DNA of 64,000 nucleotides from Staphylococcus sp. IVB6181 (GCF_025561445.1 NZ_CP095096.1:1653822-1717821), one strand, 5' to 3'; counted from the stretch's first letter, positions 21,303 to 30,568 are shown. The notes: generated by a model from the sequence alone, not told the origin. Program-made: numbers and translations.

Positions 21303-23291
21303 TTATAGATTGTTTAATAATTTTAATACGTTTTCTTTAGTGAAGCCGTATTTTTCAACAACTAAACCACCTGGTGCACTTGCGCCGAAACGATCGATTC
21401 CAAGTACTTCGCCTTGTAAACCGACATATTTGTGCCAACCTAATGAAGAAGCCATTTCCACTGCTAAACGTTTTGTGATTGTTGGAGGAATTACTTCATC
21501 TTGGTAAGATTTAGGTTGTTGTTCGAATGCGTGCCAGTTCGGCATAGATACGACACGAATTGAATTGCCGTTATCCGCAAATGTTTTAGCAGCTTCTACT
21601 GCTAAGCTTACTTCTGAACCAGAAGCTAATACAAGGTATTCTGGGTTTTCATCAGATTCGTAAACAACATATGCACCTTTACGTACACCTTCTTCAACTG
21701 TTTCTTTTGAAACATCTAATACTGGAAGGTTTTGACGTGTTAATACTAATGAAGTCGGTGTTTGTTCGCTTTCTAAAGCAACTTCCCAAGCAACACGAGT
21801 TTCGTTACCGTCTGCTGGTCGGATAACGTTCATGTTAGGGATTGCACGTAAACCTGGTAACTGTTCAATAGGTTCGTGTGTAGGACCATCTTCACCAACA
21901 GCGATAGAATCGTGTGTAAAGATGAATGTTGAGTTAAGACCCATGATAGCTGAAAGTCTTAATGCTGGTTTTAAATAGTCGCTGAATACGAAGAATGTTG
22001 CACCGTAAGGATTAACACCGCCGTGTGCAGCCATACCGTTAACAGCAGCAGCCATCGCAAATTCTCTTACACCGAACCAGATGTTTTTACCTTCTGGTGT
22101 ATTGCGATCATAATCTGATGCATCTTTAACGTTAGATTTGTTTGAACCAGCTAAGTCTGCTGAACCGCCGAAGAATGAAGGTACAGCTTTGCTTAATGCT
22201 TGAATAACTTCACCAGAATCAGCACGTGTTGCACTTTCTGAACCTACTTCGAATTCAGGTAATTTTGCTTCGTAATTATCTGGTAATTTACCAGCAATTG
22301 CATCTTTGAATTCTTGCGCTAACTCAGGATATTCTTTTGAATATTTTTCAACTAATGCTTTCCAAGCATCTTCATTTTCATTTGCACGTTTCAACATTGT
22401 TTCATTGAATACGTCATAAACTTCATCTGGAACGTAGAAACGTTTTTCAGGATCAAGTTTATAATTTTCTAAAGTTAAAGTACGTTCATCTTCACCAAGC
22501 GGTGCACCATGTACGCCATGTGTACCTGATTTGTTAGGTGAACCGTAACCAATCACTGTTTTCACTTCAATCATTGTTGGTCCGTTTTGTTCTTTAGCTT
22601 TTTCAATTGCGTTATTGATTTCGTCTAAGTCATTGCCGTCTTTAACTAAGATATGGTTCCAACCATATGCTTCAAAACGTTTTTTGATGTCTTCTGAGAA
22701 AGCTTTATCTAAGTCGCCGTCTAATGAGATATCATTTGAATCGTAAAGTACGATTAATTTATCTAATTGCAAGTGGCCTGCTAATGAAGCCGCTTCATGT
22801 GAAATACCTTCCATTAAGTCGCCATCAGAAGCTAACACATAAGTGTAATGGTTAACGACTTCTGCGTCCGGTTTATTGAATTTGCCGGCTAAGTGGTTTT
22901 CAGCCATTGCCATACCAACTGACATTGCTAAACCTTGTCCTAATGGACCTGTTGTTACTTCAACACCTTGTGTATGTCTGAACTCTGGGTGTCCTGGTGT
23001 TTTAGAATCCCATTGTCTGAATTGTTTTAATTCCTCTAATTCTAAGCTTCCAGATACATGCAGCAAGCTGTAAAGCAATGCTGAACCATGTCCTGCAGAT
23101 AAAATAAATCTGTCTCTGTTGAAATATTCGTTTGAATTAGGATTGAAATTCAAATGACGTGTCCATAATGTGTACGCCATTGGTGCAGCACCCATAGGTA
23201 ATCCAGGGTGACCAGAATTTGCTTTTTCAATTGCATCAATACTTAATGCTCTGATTGTATTAATTGCAAGGTCGTCTCTTTTATCGAACAT
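21303..23291 (-). CDS. tkt: Transketolase
   Basis: Thiamine-diphosphate enzyme of the pentose phosphate pathway, moving two-carbon units between sugar phosphates. The 662 residues contain the N-terminal [17 protein letters not shown] signature, the ThDP motif GDGDLMEG-like [19 protein letters not shown] (near 155), the central [13 protein letters not shown] and [16 protein letters not shown] motifs, and a C-terminal domain. The ATG giving MFDKRDDLA follows GAAAGGAAG; the frame extends nine codons further without support. Confidence 0.97.
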   Translation of the reverse strand: MFDKRDDLAINTIRALSIDAIEKANSGHPGLPMGAAPMAYTLWTRHLNFNPNSNEYFNRDRFILSAGHGSALLYSLLHVSGSLELEELKQFRQWDSKTPGHPEFRHTQGVEVTTGPLGQGLAMSVGMAMAENHLAGKFNKPDAEVVNHYTYVLASDGDLMEGISHEAASLAGHLQLDKLIVLYDSNDISLDGDLDKAFSEDIKKRFEAYGWNHILVKDGNDLDEINNAIEKAKEQNGPTMIEVKTVIGYGSPNKSGTHGVHGAPLGEDERTLTLENYKLDPEKRFYVPDEVYDVFNETMLKRANENEDAWKALVEKYSKEYPELAQEFKDAIAGKLPDNYEAKLPEFEVGSESATRADSGEVIQALSKAVPSFFGGSADLAGSNKSNVKDASDYDRNTPEGKNIWFGVREFAMAAAVNGMAAHGGVNPYGATFFVFSDYLKPALRLSAIMGLNSTFIFTHDSIAVGEDGPTHEPIEQLPGLRAIPNMNVIRPADGNETRVAWEVALESEQTPTSLVLTRQNLPVLDVSKETVEEGVRKGAYVVYESDENPEYLVLASGSEVSLAVEAAKTFADNGNSIRVVSMPNWHAFEQQPKSYQDEVIPPTITKRLAVEMASSLGWHKYVGLQGEVLGIDRFGASAPGGLVVEKYGFTKENVLKLLNNL

Positions 23292-23425
23292 CAATATAAC
23301 TTCCTTTCTATACAGCATGATTTTATGCCATTATACATTATATTCTTGGCTTTTCACATTGATTGTTCTTATGAAATCGCTATCAAATAAAATATGATGA
23401 AAAATCTTCAAATATAACAAAAAAT

Positions 23426-23462
23426 GAGCTCTCAGAACATAGGTATTTTGTTCTAAAAGCTC
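23426..23462 (-). terminator. Terminator after ynzC-like gene
   Basis: GAGCTTTTAGAAC pairs with GTTCTGAGAGCTC on the minus strand and a T6 run follows. Confidence 0.75.
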
Positions 23463-23488
23463 TTACTCATAGTTTAATATAATTTAAA

Positions 23489-23731
23489 TTATTTTCTTTT
23501 ATTTTGCTCACGTTGTACTTGTTTTAATTTTTCAGGTGTTACATCGTTTCCTTCTGGATCTAACACTTTTGTATTTTCAATTTGCTGTTTGAAACCTTCA
23601 CGGAAAGTTTCCAAATATTTTTGATGTAATTCTGCTCTTTCTTTTGCTTCTTCTTTAGTTAAGCCTTCAGCTTTTTTCTTTTTAGAAAGTTCATTAATTC
23701 TATTAATAGTTTCTTTATGTTGATCTGCCAT
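23489..23731 (-). CDS. UPF0291 / DUF896 protein (YnzC-like)
   Basis: An 80-residue, highly charged, cysteine-free helical protein. Its beginning ([40 protein letters not shown]) is the DUF896 signature. In Bacillus the homologue ynzC lies in the SOS-controlled yneA operon next to lexA, and here it also neighbours sosA and lexA. Biochemical function is unknown. GGAGGTCAAGAAT precedes the selected ATG. Confidence 0.88.
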   Translation of the reverse strand: MADQHKETINRINELSKKKKAEGLTKEEAKERAELHQKYLETFREGFKQQIENTKVLDPEGNDVTPEKLKQVQREQNKRK

Positions 23732-23884
23732 ATTCTTGACCTCCATTAGTCTGATGATTATTCATATTAGCAAATAATTGTTTAAAACAAAATGAATATG
23801 CTTGTTTAACTTTTCCCAAATGCGTCGCTTTTACACAATGAATAACAAGAAAATGATATGACAATTTTATGAATTACTATTTAT

Positions 23885-24118
23885 TTATCGAACAGCTGCG
23901 ACAATCGGTTTGCTGTTCTGTTCGTCTTTTTCTATATATCGCTGTTCTTGTTCGGCTTTTTGTTCTGTTTTAGCTGAAAGTGTATGATCCGTCATTTCGT
24001 ACACTTGTTCCTGATTCCCTGACTGCTCTGCACCGATTAAAAACGCTGAAACCAACATGAAAGACATTAACAATACTGCTGTGTATAGTAAAAAACTCGT
24101 TTGATATTTCTTAATCAT
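23885..24118 (-). CDS. sosA: SosA-like SOS-induced cell-division inhibitor
   Basis: A 77-residue single-pass membrane protein: short basic N-terminus, one helix (about 10-30), then a charged extracellular tail rich in Gln and Glu. It is divergent from lexA and shares its SOS-box region, exactly the position and size of sosA in S. aureus, where it halts division after DNA damage. Sequence similarity over the tail is hard to judge by eye, so the name rests mostly on position, topology and regulation. Confidence 0.82.
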   Translation of the reverse strand: MIKKYQTSFLLYTAVLLMSFMLVSAFLIGAEQSGNQEQVYEMTDHTLSAKTEQKAEQEQRYIEKDEQNSKPIVAAVR

Positions 24119-24134
24119 AATTGAACACCCCCTA

Positions 24135-24205
24135 GAACATTTGTTTGTATAAACACAATATCAGAACGACTGTTCGGTGTCAATACTTTTACGAACAAAT
24201 GTTTG
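24135..24205. promoter_or_regulatory. Three LexA boxes in the sosA-lexA intergenic region
   Basis: Three inverted-repeat sites fit GAACN4GTTY: GAACATTTGTTT at 24135-24146, GAACGACTGTTC at 24164-24175, and CGAACAAATGTTTG at 24192-24205. They lie between the divergent starts of sosA and lexA, so LexA probably represses both genes and itself. Sites are seen; occupancy is inferred. Confidence 0.88.
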
Positions 24206-24262
24206 TAAAGATATTTTTAACATGCTATAATAAGAACAAATTAGAAGAGGATGTGCATATAT

Positions 24263-24886
24263 ATGACTGAACTTACGAAGCGTCAAAGCGAAATTTATGA
24301 ATATATTAAATCAGTAGTTCAAACAAAAGGTTATCCGCCTAGTGTCAGAGAAATCGGTGAAGCTGTAGGATTAGCATCAAGCTCTACAGTTCATGGCCAC
24401 TTATCGCGTTTGGAAAGCAAAGGTTATATCCGACGCGACCCTACAAAACCAAGAGCAATTGAAATTGTAAGCGATCAAATAGAAGATTCTGCAGAAATCG
24501 AAGGTACTATTCATGTTCCTGTCATCGGTAAAGTTACTGCCGGCATTCCAATTACAGCAGTTGAAAACGTTGAAGAGTACTTCCCATTACCAGAACACTT
24601 TACTTCAACGCACAACAGCGACATATTTATTTTGAATGTTGTCGGTGACAGTATGATTGAAGCAGGTATTTTAGATGGAGATAAAGTAATTGTCAGAAGC
24701 CAGACAATTGCAGAAAACGGCGACATTATTGTTGCTATGACTGAAGATGATGAAGCAACAGTAAAACGATTCTATAAAGAAAAACACCGTTATAGACTGC
24801 AACCTGAAAACAGCATAATGGATCCGATTTACCTTGAACATGTAACAGTATTAGGCAAAGTTGTCGGCCTATTTAGAGAACTATAA
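24263..24886 (+). CDS. lexA: LexA repressor
   Basis: Repressor of the SOS regulon that cleaves itself when RecA filaments form. The 207 residues start with a winged helix ([16 protein letters not shown]; recognition part [16 protein letters not shown]). The Ala93-Gly94 cleavage site lies in VTAGIP, and the catalytic dyad is Ser130 (GDSM) and Lys168 (ATVKRF). The ATG giving MTELTKRQ matches the family length; an ATG four codons upstream overlaps the AGAGG ribosome site. Confidence 0.97.
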   Translation: MTELTKRQSEIYEYIKSVVQTKGYPPSVREIGEAVGLASSSTVHGHLSRLESKGYIRRDPTKPRAIEIVSDQIEDSAEIEGTIHVPVIGKVTAGIPITAVENVEEYFPLPEHFTSTHNSDIFILNVVGDSMIEAGILDGDKVIVRSQTIAENGDIIVAMTEDDEATVKRFYKEKHRYRLQPENSIMDPIYLEHVTVLGKVVGLFREL

Positions 24887-25200
24887 GCTGTCGCCTCTGT
24901 TCATAGGCATATCATCTCTTCTTAATTATCGTTCGTGATTAAATGAATAAATCTAATCTTTTTTAAATATAAGCATGCCTTAGTGTCCTCAACTTATAGA
25001 CATTAAGGCGTGCTTTTTTGCTATTCTATATTTTGTTTTTACTTTCTTTAACATATTAAGCTTTGTATACTGCTAAAAGAGACCAAAAAGAAAAGTAAGC
25101 AATTAATCTCATCAATATTTTCTTGCTGGTTTCATAGTTTGATATTTATATAAATCGAAAATTCTCTTATAATGAATATAAGTATAACTTTAGGAGTGAA
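24887..25200. other. Intergenic region between lexA and the PurC-like gene
   Basis: About 310 bases. It holds the lexA terminator in its first half and an AT-rich upstream region with TATAAT and AGGAGTG before the PurC-like gene. I see no purine riboswitch core, PurR-box pair or additional frame. Confidence 0.6.
24971..25015 (+). terminator. Terminator after lexA
   Basis: AAGCATGCCTTA and TAAGGCGTGCTT form a stem with one G-U type mismatch, followed by T6. Confidence 0.8.
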
Positions 25201-25890
25201 ATGAAAATGGACTTACTATACAAAGGTAAAACGAAAGATGTATATCAAGACAAAGATGGTGAAGTTGTTTTATTCTTCAAAGATGATATGACTGGTAAAG
25301 ACGGAGTGTTTGATCCAGGTGAAAACCAAGTAGGATTGACTGTCGAAGGTTCAGGAAAAGCTGGATTGAAAATGACAAGCTATTTCTTCGAAAAAATTAA
25401 CGCTGCGGGTATTCCAACTCATTATATTGATTTTGACCTTGATGAACGCCAAATGCGCGTTAAAAAAGTATCAGTGTTCGGTAATGGGTTAGAAGTCATT
25501 TGCAGATATCGTGCTGTCGGTTCTTTCATCCGCAGATATGGCGACTATATTGAAGACGGTGCACCGCTTAACGGTTATGTTGAAATGACTTTAAAAGATG
25601 ACGAACGACAAGATCCTCTTATCAACAAAGCAGCTCTTGAAGCCCTAAATATTTTAAAACCCGGCGAATATGATGAAATTGCTGATTTAACAGTTAAAAT
25701 TTCTGACATCATTAAAGATGAACTCGCACAAAAAGGTTTAGAGTTATACGATATTAAATTAGAGTTCGGTCGCGATGAAGCAACTGGCGAAGTATTGCTT
25801 ATTGATGAAATTTCTGGAGGCAACATGCGTGTCTTTGATAAAGACGGTAAATACATTGAACCGTTAGAATTCGGAAACTACCTATTTTAA
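25201..25890 (+). CDS. PurC-like SAICAR synthetase outside a pur operon
   Basis: Homologue of phosphoribosylaminoimidazole-succinocarboxamide synthase, the ATP-dependent ligase joining aspartate to CAIR in purine synthesis. The 229 residues show the N-terminal LLYKGKTKDVY nucleotide motif, EVICRYRAVGSFIRRYG, KDDERQDPLI and the SAICAR-synthetase signature LEFGRDEATGEVLLIDEISGG near the end. It carries the DPGENQVGLTVEGSGKAGLKMTSYFFEK stretch seen in a clostridial/lactobacillal-type subgroup, unlike the standard staphylococcal pur-operon PurC, and no pur genes flank it. It may be a second, acquired PurC or the only one; the window cannot tell. It ends at a bidirectional terminator. Confidence 0.88.
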   Translation: MKMDLLYKGKTKDVYQDKDGEVVLFFKDDMTGKDGVFDPGENQVGLTVEGSGKAGLKMTSYFFEKINAAGIPTHYIDFDLDERQMRVKKVSVFGNGLEVICRYRAVGSFIRRYGDYIEDGAPLNGYVEMTLKDDERQDPLINKAALEALNILKPGEYDEIADLTVKISDIIKDELAQKGLELYDIKLEFGRDEATGEVLLIDEISGGNMRVFDKDGKYIEPLEFGNYLF

Positions 25891-25895
25891 TTTAA

Positions 25896-25932
25896 AAAAT
25901 GCCGGAATTGAAAATTTCAGTTCCGGCATTTT
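25896..25932. terminator. Bidirectional terminator (PurC-like / oxidoreductase)
   Basis: AAAATGCCGGAA and TTCCGGCATTTT form a strong symmetrical stem between convergent genes. Confidence 0.88.
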
Positions 25933-25937
25933 ATTTA

Positions 25938-26459
25938 TTAAATAGACTTTATGAATGCGATATACTGTTTGGTCCCCTCGAGCAAATCATCATAACTCGC
26001 ATGATTTACAGTACCATACTGTGCAAAGTGACCCTTATATTCAGCCCCTATATAATTAAAAGTCGCAATGAATGGCGATAACAATGTTTCTAATGCAAAT
26101 CCATTCGAACCTTCTTTAGAATAATCTTCTTCTAAACTGCCTACTGTCGTTGCAATCGCAAACTTTTTATTATGAAGTTTCGTTCCTTCTGGACCAAACG
26201 CAAAATTATATAAGAACACTTCATCCAGATACTGTTTTAATAACGGAGGACTGCTATACCAATAGAGCGGAAATTGGAACACAATTGTATCGTAATTCAA
26301 TAACCTTTCTTGTTCGCGCGACACATCTATTTTGCTGTCAGGATACAGTTCATATAATTCAACCATATCAATCTGTTCACTAACCACAGCATCTCTCCAC
26401 ATACGATTCACTACTGAGTGCTTCATATCCGGATGTGTGATGATAACTAATGTATGCAT
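25938..26459 (-). CDS. Flavodoxin-fold NAD(P)H oxidoreductase (YwrO/KefF type)
   Basis: A 173-residue FMN-type quinone or nitro-reductase. The beginning MHTLVIITHPDMKHSVVNRMW is the typical phosphate-loop region, and FQFPLYWYSSPPLLKQYLDEVF (about 67-88) is the dinucleotide- and quinone-site signature of the flavodoxin_2 family. AAGGGGCG precedes the chosen ATG; the frame extends eleven codons upstream without a better site. It is a single gene facing the PurC-like gene. The physiological substrate is not evident. Confidence 0.87.
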   Translation of the reverse strand: MHTLVIITHPDMKHSVVNRMWRDAVVSEQIDMVELYELYPDSKIDVSREQERLLNYDTIVFQFPLYWYSSPPLLKQYLDEVFLYNFAFGPEGTKLHNKKFAIATTVGSLEEDYSKEGSNGFALETLLSPFIATFNYIGAEYKGHFAQYGTVNHASYDDLLEGTKQYIAFIKSI

Positions 26460-26682
26460 AATAACGCCCCTTTGAATTAAGTTATAATACATAAAACATG
26501 ACTATTTCATCGACTATAATTACAATATACACTACCTTAGCAGCTTATTCATTATTAATAATACTGACACAACATGAGATCAACAATAATTTTTCCATAA
26601 AAAAACTGTTAACCACAGTTACAATATGTGATTAACAGTTCATCCATTATTTCGGTTCTTTTATTATTTAAAATACATTTAC

Positions 26683-27693
26683 TTAACTTGTATAATTTTC
26701 AGTCCAGAATGGTTGTCTGTCTTCATTAAAGTCGACACCCACACCTAAGTTTTTAAATCCTGACTGTAAAATGTTTTTTCTATGTCCTTCTGAGTTCATT
26801 AATCCTTCGTGTGCAAAGATACTGTTCTGATGTCCGTACGCTAAGTTTTCACCTACACTGTTATAATCAATGCCGTCTTTTTTCATACGATCAAAAGGAG
26901 ACTCTCCTTTAGGGTTTGTATGATCAAAGTAATGATGATCTGCCATATCTTTACTATGTTTTCTCGCAGTATTCGAAATAGCATCACTGTATTTCAGAAC
27001 TGACAGTCCTTTTTGTACACGTTCTGCATTTACTAAATCAAAGTTTTGCATTTCAAAGCCGTATGTTAAAGAAGTGGATGGCGCACCATATTGTTTAGTG
27101 AGTCGATTTTCCATTTCTTTGCTGATTTGCATAATACCTGTTACTTGATTATTTTCATGCTTATCATAAAAGACTGTCGTATAAATACCGTCTTTATCGA
27201 ACGTATCGTACTCATCGCTTTCGATTTGATATTTATAATTACCTTTGGTCATAGATGTAATCGGATCGCCTAAACGGCTTCTGACAGCAGTTTTAGGTGA
27301 ACCGTATTTAATCTTCGACTTAGAAGAGATTACATTCTGGTTGCTGTAGATACCGTTAACTTTGCCGTCGATATAACTCACCATGACAAATGATTGATAA
27401 TCATCGTGGTAAGCGTACCATTTCAAACCATATTCATTTGAAGTCACACGTTCAGGTTTTCCAAGTTGTTGTTCAACTTCTGATTGTGTCATATTCATTT
27501 GTATGTTCCTAAATGCAAAGTCTTGCTTATCAGGAACTTTAAGCGGCTCTTTAGAAATACTTTCGTTTGCGGCTAATGCTTGAATCTTAGCTTTAGTCTG
27601 ATTTTGCAAATCTATCATAAAAGATGTTTCTTTTATAGGAATACATAATGCCAAAAGCAAGAAAACAATTGAAAAACCAAATACTCTTTTAAT
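26683..27693 (-). CDS. CAP-domain (SCP/PR1-like) secreted or membrane-anchored protein, apparent ATT start
   Basis: The N-terminus is a signal anchor (IKRVFGFSIVFLLLALCIP). A CAP-associated N-terminal domain follows (about 50-195, two repeats of a PSMQ-like unit), then a C-terminal CAP domain (about 215-336) with DLVNAERVQKGLSVLKY, ARKHSKDMADHHYFDHTNP and GENLAYG. CAP proteins of this type are extracellular and of unclear activity. Only ATT gives a full signal peptide: it lies six bases after GGAGGTG, with an in-frame stop just upstream. The first ordinary candidate is a TTG at 27660, which has no ribosome site and loses the basic N-end. The gene follows guaC by 23 bases and is probably cotranscribed. 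Confidence 0.82.
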   Translation of the reverse strand: MKRVFGFSIVFLLLALCIPIKETSFMIDLQNQTKAKIQALAANESISKEPLKVPDKQDFAFRNIQMNMTQSEVEQQLGKPERVTSNEYGLKWYAYHDDYQSFVMVSYIDGKVNGIYSNQNVISSKSKIKYGSPKTAVRSRLGDPITSMTKGNYKYQIESDEYDTFDKDGIYTTVFYDKHENNQVTGIMQISKEMENRLTKQYGAPSTSLTYGFEMQNFDLVNAERVQKGLSVLKYSDAISNTARKHSKDMADHHYFDHTNPKGESPFDRMKKDGIDYNSVGENLAYGHQNSIFAHEGLMNSEGHRKNILQSGFKNLGVGVDFNEDRQPFWTENYTS

Positions 27694-27716
27694 CGCCTAC
27701 ACCTCCAGGCAATATC

Positions 27717-28694
27717 TTAGTCTCTGTCACCATTAAAAATAGAATTTCTAACAATAACATAATCTACTTTTCTTAATGAACCTAAATCATTGCCTCCGGC
27801 GTATGAAATAGAACTTTGCAAGTCTTGCTGCATTTCTTTCAGCGTATCTGCTAATGTTCCTTTATGTTCTACAAACATCTTTTTGCCTTCAACATTTTTG
27901 CGTTCGCCTTTTTGATATTCTGAAGCACTGCCGAAATATTCTTTATATAACTTGCCGTCAAGCTCAACAGTTTCACCTGGTGATTCTTCATGCGCTGCAA
28001 ATAATGACCCGATCATAACCATTGATGCACCAAAACGAATAGATTTAGCGATATCGCCATGAGTTCTGATACCACCATCCGCAATAATTGGTTTACGTGC
28101 TGCTTTACTGCAATGATTGATTGCGGCAAGTTGCCATCCGCCTGTACCAAATCCTGTTTTGATTTTAGTAATACATACACGTCCTGGTCCGATACCTACT
28201 TTTGTCGCATCTGCACCGGCATTTTCTAATTCTCTGACACCTTCTGGTGTCCCTACATTCCCTGCAATTACAAATGATTCAGGTAAATATGATTTCAAGT
28301 GGCGAATCATTTTAATAACTTGATCAGAATGGCCATGTGCAATATCAATCGTAATATATTCAGGTTTTAAACCTTCTTTTGCAATTTCTTTTACAAATTC
28401 ATATTCATTATCTTTCACACCTACAGAGATAGAAGCAAATAATCCTTGATCTTGCATCTTTTTAATAAAAGGAATTCTTGCTGCTTCATCAAAACGGTGC
28501 ATAATATAGAAGTAATCATTTTCCGCAAACCATTCAGCCAATTTTTCATTCATCACTGTCTGCATATTTGCTGGAACAACCGGCATTTTAAATTTACGCG
28601 GGCCGAATTGAACTGTCGTATCACATTCTGAACGGCTTTTTACAATACATTTATTAGGAATCAACTGTACGTCTTCGTAGTCAAATATTTTCAT
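27717..28694 (-). CDS. guaC: GMP reductase
   Basis: NADPH-dependent enzyme turning GMP into IMP plus ammonia, in purine salvage. The 325 residues form an IMPDH/GMPR barrel. The catalytic loop has [22 protein letters not shown] with the active cysteine near residue 175, and the phosphate site includes [29 protein letters not shown]. It lacks the CBS domains of IMP dehydrogenase. The ATG giving MKIFDYED follows AAGGTG. It leads a likely two-gene unit with the CAP-domain gene. Confidence 0.96.
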   Translation of the reverse strand: MKIFDYEDVQLIPNKCIVKSRSECDTTVQFGPRKFKMPVVPANMQTVMNEKLAEWFAENDYFYIMHRFDEAARIPFIKKMQDQGLFASISVGVKDNEYEFVKEIAKEGLKPEYITIDIAHGHSDQVIKMIRHLKSYLPESFVIAGNVGTPEGVRELENAGADATKVGIGPGRVCITKIKTGFGTGGWQLAAINHCSKAARKPIIADGGIRTHGDIAKSIRFGASMVMIGSLFAAHEESPGETVELDGKLYKEYFGSASEYQKGERKNVEGKKMFVEHKGTLADTLKEMQQDLQSSISYAGGNDLGSLRKVDYVIVRNSIFNGDRD

Positions 28695-28909
28695 ATATAA
28701 CACCTTGCCCTTATTGTTTGCTTATTATCAAAAGTCCAACATACATCATACTACTTCACAAATAAATTTGCCATTAAGAACATTGTAAAATAAAAATGTA
28801 AATATTATATAGAAAAGAGGCACCTCATAATATATGAAGGCACCCCTTAAAATTATTCATAAAATATCGTTAGTTTAATGGTTTTCCAAGTATATTATTG
28901 ACCATGCAA

Positions 28910-29503
28910 TTAACTACTGATTGTAATTTCATTTAAATAACCATTATGGTCAAAGAATGCGGTATAAGACCCTGCTTGTGTCGCATATTTAACATATGTT
29001 CCATCGCCATTACCTAATTTTCCTTCATTTAGAATCGTATTGGATTGATGCGCTTGTTTAAACACTGCTTTTGTTACACTGTTGGGTTTAGTAAAAAATG
29101 TGAGCTGTACCACTTGATTATTCGTATTAAGCTGTACTGAAGTATCATATACACGTTTAGAATAAGCAAAATTATTCACAGCATTAGGGTTTACTTTGTA
29201 ACCATCAATTGTGACATTGTCGTATTTTAAAGCACGAACAAAATTATAATCTTGCGTAAATGAAGCATCATAAGTTGTATAGCCATTATAATTGTACCAA
29301 GGTGTCACACTGCTCAATTGAGTCGTATCAGCTTTACGATTAGCATCTAAAGTACCCGAACCGCCTTCACCATGTCCCCATTTTTGAGTTTGCTCTGCTG
29401 CTTTTGCATCTGTATTATTCGTCGTGACATGTGTTGCCGAAGTTCCTAAGACTAGTGTCGATATAACAAGCGTTGCAATACTTAACTTACTTGTTCTAAG
29501 CAT
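28910..29503 (-). CDS. Secreted IsaB-like immunodominant antigen
   Basis: A 197-residue exported protein. A signal peptide (MLRTSKLSIATLVISTLVLGTSATHV, cleavage probably near A35) is followed by a Gly-rich linker and a C-terminal domain with PWYNYNGYTTYDASFTQDYNFVRALKYDNVTIDGYK, which matches the order of motifs in IsaB of S. aureus (YYTYNGY, then NFINAIKYDNVKFNG). IsaB is a surface-released, nucleic-acid-binding protein. The 50-residue linker before the domain is longer than in IsaB. No sorting signal is present. Confidence 0.78.
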   Translation of the reverse strand: MLRTSKLSIATLVISTLVLGTSATHVTTNNTDAKAAEQTQKWGHGEGGSGTLDANRKADTTQLSSVTPWYNYNGYTTYDASFTQDYNFVRALKYDNVTIDGYKVNPNAVNNFAYSKRVYDTSVQLNTNNQVVQLTFFTKPNSVTKAVFKQAHQSNTILNEGKLGNGDGTYVKYATQAGSYTAFFDHNGYLNEITISS

Positions 29504-29621
29504 AATACATCACTCCTTATAATATAGTCGTGTCCCAAAAACAATGTAAATGTACACTTTTAGTATATACATAATTATAAAATTCCGCAAAACATATCAT
29601 TGAAAAATTGCAAAAAAAAGA

Positions 29622-29645
29622 ACACATTTCAATGAAGAAATGTGT
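29622..29645 (-). terminator. Terminator after rpsN
   Basis: ACACATTTC and GAAATGTGT form a hairpin, with T8 following on the minus strand. Confidence 0.85.
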
Positions 29646-29677
29646 ACCTTAAATGTTATCGTCGTTAAACTATCGAA

Positions 29678-29947
29678 TTACCAGCTTGCTTTTCTTACGC
29701 CTGGAATTTGACCTTTATGTGCGTGGTCTCTGAAAGCAATACGTGACATTTCGAATTTTCTCATTACACCACGTGGTCTTCCAGTAACTTTACATCTGCG
29801 AGTTAAACGAGTTGGTGATGAATCTCTTGGTAATTTTCTTAATGCTTCGTAGTCACCTTTAGCTTTTAACTCTTGACGTTTAGCGTAATATTTAGCAACG
29901 AGTTCTTCTCGTTTTTGTTCTTTAACAACTTTAGATTTTTTTGCCAT
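29678..29947 (-). CDS. rpsN: Ribosomal protein S14, zinc-independent paralogue
   Basis: Small-subunit ribosomal protein of 89 residues. It has only one cysteine ([17 protein letters not shown]) and no paired CxxC motifs, so it is the C-minus, zinc-free S14 type; the zinc-binding S14 normally sits in the main ribosomal operon. In Bacillus and relatives, Zur derepresses such copies when zinc is scarce so they replace the zinc form. A near-perfect Zur box lies about 35 bases upstream, which fits this role. AAAGGCAGGA precedes the start. Confidence 0.95.
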   Translation of the reverse strand: MAKKSKVVKEQKREELVAKYYAKRQELKAKGDYEALRKLPRDSSPTRLTRRCKVTGRPRGVMRKFEMSRIAFRDHAHKGQIPGVRKASW

Positions 29948-29981
29948 TAAAGTTCCTGCCTTTCTTTATAGTAATAGTTCA

Positions 29982-30002
29982 TAATCGTAATTATTACGAT
30001 TT
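29982..30002. promoter_or_regulatory. Zur box upstream of rpsN
   Basis: A 19-base perfect palindrome (AATCGTAAT, T, ATTACGATT) matches the Bacillus Zur consensus AAATCGTAATNATTACGATTT at 20 of 21 positions. It lies between the rpsN start and the divergent rpmG. Zur repression is inferred. Confidence 0.85.
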
Positions 30003-30205
30003 ATATCATAACACAAATTGGAGCTTTATCAATACTTTTTGCTCATTTTTTAGGCAAAGTTATTTACTAATCGGAAGTTTTTCTATAAAATAGAATACAT
30101 TGAGCTTATGTTGCTTATTTTTAAACAATCTTGCACGAAATGCATGATTATGGTAAATTTAAGTGCGTAAGTATTGCTAATAACTTAATAGAAAGGGTGT
30201 CTACA

Positions 30206-30355
30206 TTGCGCGTAAACGTAACTTTAGCTTGCACAGAATGCGGCGATCGTAATTATATTACTACTAAAAACAAACGTAACAATCCTGAACGTATCGAAAT
30301 GAAAAAATACTGCCCAAGATTGAACAAATATACATTACACCGCGAAACTAAATAA
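30206..30355 (+). CDS. rpmG: Ribosomal protein L33
   Basis: Large-subunit ribosomal protein of 49 residues, [25 protein letters not shown] onward, matching staphylococcal L33. It keeps the first CTEC pair, but the second position reads KYCPRLNKY with a single cysteine, so full four-cysteine zinc binding is not expected. The start is a TTG preceded by GAAAGGGTG at good spacing; longer upstream frames are not L33-like. It is divergent from rpsN and ends at its own terminator. Confidence 0.93.
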
Positions 30356-30372
30356 TGTATTGAAACTACGAT

Positions 30373-30406
30373 AGTGAACTTGCCTATTTTTAAGGTAACG
30401 TTCACT
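30373..30406 (+). terminator. Terminator after rpmG
   Basis: AGTGAACTTGCCT and AGGTAACGTTCACT form a hairpin followed by a T6 run. Confidence 0.85.
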
Positions 30407-30499
30407 TTTTTTATTGAATGTTTCCAATATACACCTCACATTTACATTTGTCTATGGTACAAAAGCTAAGTATTTACCCTATTTCTAATAATGAGTGCA

Positions 30500-30568
30500 T
30501 ATTTTCTGAATTTTTTAAAAATATTCGCTTTAAAGTGCTAAATTCCATTGATTAGTTGTCAGAAAACT
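30500..30568. promoter_or_regulatory. Two candidate CodY boxes before the permease
   Basis: TATTTTCTGAATTTT (30500-30514) and AGTTGTCAGAAAACT (30554-30568) each match the CodY consensus AATTTTCWGAAAATT at 12 of 15 positions. Two such sites close together before an amino-acid permease suggest branched-chain-amino-acid/GTP control, which is inferred. Confidence 0.5.

Noticed and set aside
25016..25200. Purine riboswitch or PurR boxes before the PurC-like gene
   Set aside because: No recognisable riboswitch loop pair and no PurBox pair; only a simple AT-rich upstream region.
27600..27660. TTG at 27660 as start of the CAP-domain gene
   Set aside because: No ribosome site precedes it and it removes the basic N-end of the signal anchor; the GGAGGTG is placed for the ATT at 27693.
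28800..28860. GAGGCACC ... GGCACCCC as a terminator after guaC's upstream neighbour
   Set aside because: The GGCACC segments are direct, not inverted; only a five-base TCATA/TATGA pair exists.
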